Shown here: piece by piece, positions 1-5,008 of the stretch | How positions within the stretch are numbered: position 1 is the stretch's first letter | Layout: every line of letters begins with the position of its first letter | Assembly: GCA_041657845.1 (NCBI GenBank) | Contig: JBBABD010000034.1 | Coordinates: forward strand, 1-8,072 | Direction of reading: 5' to 3' | Length of the DNA stretch: 8,072 bases | Origin: Parcubacteria group bacterium | GTDB taxonomy: Bacteria > Patescibacteriota > Minisyncoccia > Moranbacterales > JAKLHP01 | The notes under the pieces: model-generated | Told to the model about the DNA's origin: nothing | The model's database searches: none | The model's input: only the letters and a program-made list of their open reading frames with translations | Program-made: the position numbers and the translations under genes

Positions 1-34
1 CTCCCATATTTTTAATTAAGCCTCGATAAAGAAG

Positions 35-1423
35 ATGAAACCAATAACCAATGAAAAATTACTGGAATATAAACGTGACATTTGTGTCTTCCTTGAAGAA
101 CAATACATTCTTGAGGATATGAAGCCAATAGTGCTTCAGGATTATCAGAAAAAAATCCTGCGAGATGTTTTCCAGACTAAAGATAAAAACGGATTGCGCC
201 AATACAATTTGGCTCTGATGGGAGTGCCTAAAAAGAACGGAAAATCAACTCTCGCCAGTGGCGTGGCTTTGTATATGCTCTTCGCCGATGTTACGAATGC
301 CGAGGTATATTCGGTGGCGGGCGATAAAGACCAAGCTAAGATTATTTTTTCCATGACCAAAAAAGCGATTGAACGAAATCCTATACTTTTGGCTTCAGTC
401 AAAATATACCGAGACGAGATTGTCGTTCCCAGCACGAATAGCTTGTATAAAGTTTTGTCGGCTGACGCTCCAACTCTGCATGGATTAAATGGCTCGGCTA
501 TTATTTTCGATGAAATATGGAATCAGCCCAATCGGGATTTATATGATGCGCTTACCCAATCTCCAGTGAGGCGCGAACCACTCACGTTCATTGTGACTTA
601 CGCTGGAAGCGACCAGACTTCATTGCTCTACGATTTATACCAAGCGGGCATTCAGAAAAAAGACAGCCATATGTATTTTTTTTGGAGCGAGAAAAATCTG
701 AGCGATTGGATTACGTCTGAATATCTGGAGAGTCAAAAGAAACGATTGCCAACCCATGTCTATCAACGACTCCATGAAAATAAATGGAGTCAGGGAGAAA
801 ACTCGTTTTTGACTAGAGAGGAAATTCATCAATGCATCGACCCAGTTCTCCAACCCCAACTCGGTGGTAAGGATAATCTTCAATATTATCTGGCGGTTGA
901 CTTAGGACTTGTGCGAGATAGAACGGTAATGACTATTTGCCACAAAGACCCGGACGACAAGCTTATCTATTTGGATTATGTGAAGACTTATATCGGAAAT
1001 AAATCTTCCCCCGTTCTTATAGCAGATGTGGAAAAAGACATCGTGTGGGCGAATGAAAATTTCAATATCATCAGGAACATTTTCGACCCTTGGCAAATGA
1101 AGGGAACAGCCGAAAGACTGCGAGGTAGTATCAAGATGGAAGAATTCACGTTCACTTCCAATTCAATTCAAAAGTTATCGCAAAACTTATTTTACCTTTT
1201 TCATAACGGACTCATTCGTATCTTTCCGAATAAATTTTTAGAGGAAGAATTACTCAATTTGAACGCTGAAGAGAAGAGTTACGGTTGGAGAATTGACCAC
1301 AAGTCGGGTAAGTATTCCGATCATGTTATCAGTCTTGGTATGAGTGTGCTTTACGCCGTCCAGTCGGGAAATTCAAGCACTGGAGTATATTTCGGCAATT
1401 GGCAGAAACCGAGGCAAATTTAA
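35..1423 (+). CDS. Phage terminase large subunit (TerL), ATPase plus nuclease
   Basis: This is the motor protein that pumps phage DNA into the procapsid and cuts the concatemer. In the N-terminal ATPase half there is a Walker A motif GVPKKNGKST (residues 63-72), a Walker B AIIFDE (155-160, D159/E160) and a coupling-motif candidate TYAG (188-191). In the C-terminal RNase H-like nuclease half, three acidic residues sit in the expected order: D289 in LAVDLG, D351 in FDPWQM and D429 in KYSDHVIS. An in-frame stop at 17-19 limits the start, and ATG 35 is the first ATG; the upstream SD is poor (AAAGAAG directly abuts it). An ATG at 119 has a GAGG in front, but using it would remove N-terminal sequence that looks family-like. 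At 462 aa it is somewhat shorter than many TerL proteins but has all the key residues. No small terminase or portal gene is visible: the next gene is a recombinase, so this may be a prophage remnant or rearranged phage end. Confidence 0.93.
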   Translation: MKPITNEKLLEYKRDICVFLEEQYILEDMKPIVLQDYQKKILRDVFQTKDKNGLRQYNLALMGVPKKNGKSTLASGVALYMLFADVTNAEVYSVAGDKDQAKIIFSMTKKAIERNPILLASVKIYRDEIVVPSTNSLYKVLSADAPTLHGLNGSAIIFDEIWNQPNRDLYDALTQSPVRREPLTFIVTYAGSDQTSLLYDLYQAGIQKKDSHMYFFWSEKNLSDWITSEYLESQKKRLPTHVYQRLHENKWSQGENSFLTREEIHQCIDPVLQPQLGGKDNLQYYLAVDLGLVRDRTVMTICHKDPDDKLIYLDYVKTYIGNKSSPVLIADVEKDIVWANENFNIIRNIFDPWQMKGTAERLRGSIKMEEFTFTSNSIQKLSQNLFYLFHNGLIRIFPNKFLEEELLNLNAEEKSYGWRIDHKSGKYSDHVISLGMSVLYAVQSGNSSTGVYFGNWQKPRQI

Positions 1424-1463
1424 AATAACGGCGTAAAAATGCGTTCATTCGGTGCAGGCGGTA

Positions 1464-1491
1464 AGGTCGCATAATACACGTTTTGTATCCT
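1464..1491. other. Candidate Xer/dif-like recombination core site
   Basis: An 11-base left arm AGGTCGCATAA (1464-1474) and an 11-base right arm TTTTGTATCCT (1481-1491) flank a 6-base centre TACACG. The arms match as inverted repeats at 7 of 11 positions. The 11-6-11 layout is that of XerC/XerD dif sites. From memory of known sites, the left arm shares the CGCATAA end of the E. coli XerC arm, and the right arm agrees with the Bacillus-type XerD arm TTATGTAAACT at 8 of 11 positions. It lies about 115 bases before a XerC/D-type recombinase gene, a natural place for its substrate. No second copy was seen in the window. This is pattern matching only, so confidence is limited. Confidence 0.35.
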
Positions 1492-1525
1492 TTTGGTGGA
1501 GTGGATAACTCGGCGAGAAAAAAAG

Positions 1526-1553
1526 TTGACTTCCTTTACGTGTGAGGTAACAT
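1526..1553 (+). promoter_or_regulatory. Possible promoter of the tyrosine recombinase gene
   Basis: TTGACT (1526-1531) and TAACAT (1548-1553) are separated by 16 bases and face the recombinase start at 1607. The -10 element is weak (4 of 6 matches), and it forms part of the left arm of the adjacent 9-bp hairpin, so a protein or structure on the hairpin could affect initiation. Confidence 0.25.
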
Positions 1554-1568
1554 CGCTATGCGATGTTA
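1548..1568. repeat. Perfect 9-bp inverted repeat upstream of recombinase
   Basis: The arms TAACATCGC (1548-1556) and GCGATGTTA (1560-1568) are perfectly complementary around a TAT loop. There is no T-tract after it, so it is not a standard terminator. Its position 39 bases before the recombinase start suggests an operator, an accessory recombinase site or a leader hairpin; the sequence does not say which. Confidence 0.6.
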
Positions 1569-1606
1569 GTTACGCTTTAAACAAGCCAAATTAAAGAGCT
1601 AAAGCC

Positions 1607-2449
1607 ATGAGATATATAAACGAATTTGCGACCTATCTGAAGGTCGATAAAGAACTAAGCCCTCACTCCTCCACTGCATATATAAGGGATCTGAATGAAT
1701 TCCAAGAATTCTCAAAAGTAACTACGGAAGGAAAAATAACAAGGACTCACATTCGTGAGTTCCTTTCTTTTATATCGGATAAAAACCAGCCGATTACCCG
1801 AAGGCGAAAGCTGACTTCAATTAGAATGTTCTTCAAATTTCTTGAGGACGAAAAATTGATTAAGGAAAATCCAACTAAAGGATTACCCAGTCCGAAAGTA
1901 GAAATCAAAGAGCCGAGCTGGCTTACTGAGAATGAAACAAAAAAGCTGGTGCAAGCGGTTGAGAAATCAGGAAGCCTACGAGACGAAGTAATTATCCGGA
2001 TACTGGTGGAAACTGGAATGAGACTAAACGAGCTGGCAAATCTAAACATCGGCGATCTGGATACGAAGAATAAAACTATAAAAATCCATCGCAAGGGAAA
2101 CAAAGAACAAACAATTCCGATTAACATAAAACTGAATCTGCTTATCAATAAGTTTATAAAAAACATTGATTCGGATAAGCCCTTGATCACGAGTAGTTTC
2201 GGCAGGCGCATGACTAATCGCCGAATCGGGCTACTGGTTAAAAGTTATCTCAAAAGAGCTGGCATCCAGAAAAATGTGTCCTGTCACAGCCTGCGCCATT
2301 CCTTCTGTACTCGGATGCTGGAAAAAGGTGCTGACATTAAAACCATTCAAATATTAGCCGGACACGTTACGATCGCAACAACAGAGAAGTATTTACATAT
2401 CGCTAACCCTAAACTTAGAAAGGAGGTGGTGTTAGCTGAAGTATGCTAA
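1607..2449 (+). CDS. XerC/XerD-type tyrosine recombinase
   Basis: This is a site-specific recombinase that forms a covalent 3'-phosphotyrosine intermediate. Residues about 1-85 form the N-terminal SAM-like core-binding domain, and about 105-275 form the catalytic domain. All six active-site residues are visible: R139 (GMRLNE), K163 (HRKGNK), H227 and R230 (HSLRHSF), H253 (LAGH) and Y262 (KYLHI). The 280-aa length is normal for Xer-type and small phage integrases. It lacks the additional domain typical of integron IntI enzymes. It lies downstream of a phage terminase and near a dif-like core, so it is more likely the integrase of a Xer-site-using phage or element than the housekeeping XerC or XerD, though this cannot be settled here. 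The start at 1607 is the first ATG and has a purine-rich but weak SD (AAAGAG). Confidence 0.92.
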   Translation: MRYINEFATYLKVDKELSPHSSTAYIRDLNEFQEFSKVTTEGKITRTHIREFLSFISDKNQPITRRRKLTSIRMFFKFLEDEKLIKENPTKGLPSPKVEIKEPSWLTENETKKLVQAVEKSGSLRDEVIIRILVETGMRLNELANLNIGDLDTKNKTIKIHRKGNKEQTIPINIKLNLLINKFIKNIDSDKPLITSSFGRRMTNRRIGLLVKSYLKRAGIQKNVSCHSLRHSFCTRMLEKGADIKTIQILAGHVTIATTEKYLHIANPKLRKEVVLAEVC

Positions 2450-2486
2450 TCAATCGTTCGTTAACTAATTTTTAATCTAAAAAAAT

Positions 2487-2699
2487 ATGTGCAACTGCAA
2501 AAAGCATTACCTTCCAGCGATTCCTCCGTCGGATTACAAAGGGCCGCTGGATAAATGGACAAGACAACTGAGAAAAATGGGAGCGTTCAAAGGCAGGCTT
2601 CCGAAGGATAAACTTCCGCTCAGAAGGATATGGATAGAAGAGATGGACTATCTCAAAATATTGGACGCTTGCGAGGACAGATTGACGGTAGTTCTTTAA
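2487..2699 (+). CDS. Small basic hypothetical protein, 70 aa
   Basis: I do not recognise this protein. It begins with a Cys/His cluster (MCNCKKHY) followed by a basic, proline-containing middle (about residues 11-48) and an acidic helix-like tail (IEEMDYLKILDACEDRL). Only two cysteines sit close together, so a complete zinc site is not evident. It starts 37 bases after the recombinase stop, on the same strand, behind an A-rich leader with no SD, like the two other cargo genes downstream. Support is an intact frame in sensible context; there is no family match. It could be a small DNA-associated protein of the element, but that is a guess. Confidence 0.5.
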   Translation: MCNCKKHYLPAIPPSDYKGPLDKWTRQLRKMGAFKGRLPKDKLPLRRIWIEEMDYLKILDACEDRLTVVL

Positions 2700-2725
2700 A
2701 AAGATAAAATGAAAATAACAAAATA

Positions 2726-2821
2726 CCAGTCGCAAAACCAACCAGACTTTCAAGAGCCTGGACTGGTCGTGTATATAAAGGGGCAACTCTCCGAAAGGTA
2801 CACGACTGGTTTTGCGACTGG
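2726..2821 (+). ncRNA. Structured intergenic element, three-way-junction fold
   Basis: A perfect 15-bp outer stem joins CCAGTCGCAAAACCA (2726-2740) with TGGTTTTGCGACTGG (2807-2821). Inside are two arms. Arm A is CCAG-A-CTT (2742-2749), loop TCAA, then GAG-C-CTGG (2754-2761), with one A·C mismatch. Arm B pairs GTCGTGTA (2766-2773) with TACACGAC (2799-2806), and its apical part can form GGGG/CTCC (2780-2783 with 2789-2792) or a CC-GAAA-GG tetraloop (2791-2798). The hexamer GACTGG occurs three times (2761, 2804, 2816), so alternative pairings with the single CCAGTC are possible. An intrinsic terminator follows directly. It could be a small RNA, a leader attenuator of the lipoprotein gene, or a DNA-level recombination or hairpin site. 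I recognise no known riboswitch. A 40-codon frame (2709-2831) also crosses it. Confidence 0.6.
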
Positions 2822-2847
2822 GCGACCCTAGGGGGTTGTCCCTTTTT
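2820..2847 (+). terminator. Rho-independent terminator
   Basis: GGG (2820-2822) pairs with CCC (2840-2842), and GACCC (2824-2828) pairs with GGGTT (2833-2837), around loop TAGG and a small internal bulge. TTTTT follows at 2843-2847. Its first two bases are shared with the 3' end of the preceding 15-bp stem, so the two structures compete slightly. This fits either the end of a small structured RNA or an attenuator 33 bases before the lipoprotein start. Confidence 0.6.
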
Positions 2848-2880
2848 GTTATGCAAAAGTAATTAAATAAACAAAAAACT

Positions 2881-3450
2881 ATGGGAAAAATCAAACAAAC
2901 AAAAATACTGGCTATTGTCGGTATACTGGGTGCAGTATTTCTTCTCTCAGGTTGTAGCGATTACAATTCTCCAGTCAGTCAGAAACCCAAATCTGCGGGT
3001 ACTGTGAGCAATACCAAGGAAGTTAAGAGCGAAGACAACGAAGACGTTGCAATTGCCAATAAAAGATTTGAATGCAAGCAAGAGGCTTACAACAAATATA
3101 TAGAGAAAAGAAATGTAGAATGCCATAAACTTAAACGGGAAGATGACTGTACTATGCCCCCTCTAAACTATCTTCCTCTTGAAAAAGAAAAAACAGATGC
3201 GATGGATGAATGCTACAAGACTTACAAAAGCACAGCAAAATTTAAAGGAGAGGATGAATTCTTAAAAGAAATCGGCAGAGAAAAATGTTTAAACTATGCG
3301 GAACAACTTTACATAGACAGATGGGATTCGTCATGCAAGCGATTGGGTAGAGCCAAGAACTGCACGTTACCGATTGCCATCTCAAATTCCCATGACGAAC
3401 TACGAAGAGGAGAAAGAGATGAGTGCTACAATAAATATCCAGCGAAGTAA
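2881..3450 (+). CDS. Secreted lipoprotein with duplicated four-cysteine module
   Basis: The N-terminus is a classical lipoprotein signal: basic residues, a hydrophobic stretch (about 9-22) and the lipobox LLSGC with lipidated C25. A low-complexity, Ser/Lys/Glu-rich linker covers about 26-60. Two copies of one module follow: C65, C81, C90, C111 and C136, C152, C161, C182. Spacing is identical in both (16, 9 and 21 residues), with shared local motifs such as YI-x3-R, D/NCT-x-P and DECY-x3-Y. Even cysteine numbers outside the cell suggest disulfides. I recognise no named family and no enzymatic motif; it may be a cell-surface protein or a phage or element cargo (for example superinfection exclusion), which is inference. 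It starts 33 bases after the terminator with an A-rich, SD-less leader, so expression depends on readthrough or a promoter I could not place. Confidence 0.85.
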   Translation: MGKIKQTKILAIVGILGAVFLLSGCSDYNSPVSQKPKSAGTVSNTKEVKSEDNEDVAIANKRFECKQEAYNKYIEKRNVECHKLKREDDCTMPPLNYLPLEKEKTDAMDECYKTYKSTAKFKGEDEFLKEIGREKCLNYAEQLYIDRWDSSCKRLGRAKNCTLPIAISNSHDELRRGERDECYNKYPAK

Positions 3451-3507
3451 TTATTAACTTAAAGAAGAAATAAAAAAATAAAAAAATTAATTTTCGTTAA
3501 GCGGATG

Positions 3508-3562
3508 CCGGAGGCCTATGTTTCCTTCGATGTGTTAAAAAATATCGCAGTTTAGGCCTCGG
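3508..3562. repeat. Inverted repeat in gap after lipoprotein gene
   Basis: GAGGCCTA (3511-3518) and TAGGCCTC (3553-3560) are perfectly complementary, extended by CC/GG (3508-3509 with 3561-3562) across a bulged G. Inside, CGATGT (3528-3533) can pair with ATATCG (3542-3547, one G·T) around an A-rich loop. TTTTTT follows at 3579-3584 but is too far from the stem for a standard terminator. It is a second structured gap bordering the lipoprotein gene; its role is unknown. Confidence 0.45.
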
Positions 3563-3616
3563 ACACAGGATGGGAAAATTTTTTGAAAATCGCCTTTAAC
3601 AACTAATAAAAAAACA

Positions 3617-3796
3617 ATGAGCATAGACAAATTAATTGAAAAAGTTTTTGATGACAGTGAAAAAGAACTGGAAGATGCCAGATTCGAATATTTCAGTAAA
3701 TACTCCGATTCGCAGCTGGATGAAATTTATGAGCAAGATGTGAATGCCAGAGAGGTGGTTGATATGATCAGAAGAGCAAGAAAAGGATGTTATTAA
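3617..3796 (+). CDS. Small acidic hypothetical protein, 59 aa
   Basis: An ATG at 3617 opens a 59-residue frame ending in TAA (3794-3796). The product is strongly acidic and predicted helical through most of its length (SIDKLIEKVFDDSEKELEDA near the start), then SDSQLDEIYEQD, and ends in a basic tail (RRARKGCY). I recognise no family. Like the two previous cargo genes it lacks an SD and starts behind an A-rich leader (AATAAAAAAACA). The charge pattern and helix content resemble small regulatory or antitoxin-like proteins, but no toxin partner is adjacent, so no function is assigned. Confidence 0.55.
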   Translation: MSIDKLIEKVFDDSEKELEDARFEYFSKYSDSQLDEIYEQDVNAREVVDMIRRARKGCY

Positions 3797-3834
3797 CTGG
3801 ACAAAAATCAATAAAACCATATTTTATATCAAGT

Positions 3835-3874
3835 GACAAAAAATATGAATGCTTGTTAAATACCCGTTTTTGTC
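3835..3874. repeat. 8-bp inverted repeat, possible operator before the R-M operon
   Basis: GACAAAAA (3835-3842) and TTTTTGTC (3867-3874) are perfect inverted copies 24 bases apart. A third, direct copy of GACAAAAA lies at 3800-3807. The right arm ends one base before a candidate -10 box. The A-richness of the region raises the chance that it is coincidental. Confidence 0.3.
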
Positions 3875-3881
3875 GTAGGAT
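3853..3881 (+). promoter_or_regulatory. Candidate promoter of the methyltransferase operon
   Basis: TTGTTA (3853-3858) and TAGGAT (3876-3881) are separated by exactly 17 bases, each matching four of six consensus positions. This is the best pair in the 153-base gap before the methyltransferase. A weaker alternative is CATAAT (3928-3933) closer to the start codon. The inverted repeat described at 3835-3874 overlaps the spacer, so autoregulation of the operon is possible. Confidence 0.35.
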
Positions 3882-3949
3882 AAAAACATAAAACGATGAT
3901 TCAATTTTGCGAAAAAATACGACTAAGCATAATGTCTATCGAATAGTAT

Positions 3950-5008
3950 ATGAAAAAAACAAAAAAAATAAAAGCAATAGATTTTTTTAGTGGAGCTGGG
4001 GGAATGACTTATGGATTAAGAGAGGCTGGGATAAGAGTATTGGCAGGCATAGACAATGATCTTATTTGTAAAGAAACTTACGAAAAAAATAATCCTGGTA
4101 GTGTTTTTTTACATAAAGATGTTTCGGAATTCTCGCCGAAAGACCTGCAAAAAGAAATGAAAATTTCGAAGAAAGATGATGCTATGGTTTTTGTTGGATG
4201 CGCACCTTGTCAGTATTGGAGCATCATAAATACTACAAGAGAAAAATCAAAAAAAACAAAAAATTTAATCGTAAACTTTAAAGAGTTTGTCGAGTATTTT
4301 TTGCCTGGATATGTAATTGTTGAGAATGTGCCGGGAATTTCTTCAAAAAAAGAATCTCCAATGGGTGGTTTTATTGATTTTCTAAAAAGGAACGGGTACG
4401 AGGTTGTTTGCGAAATTGTCGATATGTCATGGTATGGCATTCCTCAAATGCGAAAAAGATTTACATTAATAGCTTCACGTGTAAATAATCCCATATTACC
4501 CGAAAGAAAAAACAAAAGAACATTATTGAATGAATGTATAGGTGAAAAAAACGGATTTTCGAAAATAAAAGCAGGGCACAGAGACGCGACACTTTTTTTG
4601 CATACTTGTTCCGGTTTGTCGGAAAAGAATATGGAACGTTTGAAGCTTACTCCCAAAAATGGTGGAGGAAGAGAAAAATGGCAGAAAAATAAAAAATACA
4701 ATCTCGATTGTTATGCAGGGAAGGAAAAACAGTTTACCGATAATTACGCAAGGATGTCTTGGGATAAACCTTCGCCAACGATTACGACAAAGTTTTTCAG
4801 TATCAGTAACGGTAGATTTACTCATCCGGAAGAAAATCGTGCCATTTCATTACGTGAAGGGGCATCAATACAGACATTCCCAAAAGATTTCGAATTTGTC
4901 GGGAAAAGTATATCGGAAATAGCCAAAATGATCGGAAATGCGGTCCCCCCATTATTTGCAAAGCAACTTGGGAAATCGATAATTAAAAGTTATGACAAAA
5001 AACGATAA
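3950..5008 (+). CDS. C5 cytosine-specific DNA methyltransferase
   Basis: This enzyme transfers a methyl group from S-adenosylmethionine to carbon 5 of cytosine in a specific DNA sequence. The motifs are in canonical order: motif I DFFSGAGG (11-18, SAM binding), motif IV PCQ with catalytic C87 (followed by YWS rather than the common PFS/GFS), motif VI ENV (125-127), motif VIII QMRKR (166-170) and motif X GNAVPP (329-334). The target-recognition region is short, roughly residues 175-275, so the site recognised cannot be read from sequence. The 352-aa length is normal. The start ATG at 3950 has no clear SD. The end overlaps the ATPase gene by 17 bases, so the two are probably translationally coupled. 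The first codons carry A7 and A8 runs close together. In context it is the modification arm of a three-gene R-M-like operon. Confidence 0.95.
   Translation: MKKTKKIKAIDFFSGAGGMTYGLREAGIRVLAGIDNDLICKETYEKNNPGSVFLHKDVSEFSPKDLQKEMKISKKDDAMVFVGCAPCQYWSIINTTREKSKKTKNLIVNFKEFVEYFLPGYVIVENVPGISSKKESPMGGFIDFLKRNGYEVVCEIVDMSWYGIPQMRKRFTLIASRVNNPILPERKNKRTLLNECIGEKNGFSKIKAGHRDATLFLHTCSGLSEKNMERLKLTPKNGGGREKWQKNKKYNLDCYAGKEKQFTDNYARMSWDKPSPTITTKFFSISNGRFTHPEENRAISLREGASIQTFPKDFEFVGKSISEIAKMIGNAVPPLFAKQLGKSIIKSYDKKR

Noticed and set aside
1424..1606. tRNA gene as an integration target beside the recombinase
   Set aside because: No acceptor stem pairing or T-loop TTCRANNC could be found in the gap.
2726..2821. 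CRISPR repeat or diversity-generating retroelement template
   Set aside because: There is no regularly spaced direct repeat array, no cas gene and no reverse transcriptase in the window.
2726..2821. Hammerhead ribozyme, suggested by the GAAA within CCGAAAGG
   Set aside because: The conserved CUGANGA core is absent and the helices do not match the hammerhead arrangement.
2472..2894. Reverse-strand open frames over the structured gap (140 and 67 aa)
   Set aside because: They are antisense to the 70-aa frame, the palindromic element and the terminator, with no start signals or family features; they are by-products of an open region.
1607..3616. Integron: tyrosine recombinase followed by small genes separated by inverted repeats resembling attC sites
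   Set aside because: The recombinase lacks the extra IntI domain, and neither inverted repeat shows the RYYYAAC / GTTRRRY end boxes of attC at its outer ends.
4210..4922. Several overlapping frames within the methyltransferase on both strands
   Set aside because: They are shadow frames of a gene whose motifs I through X are all in one frame.
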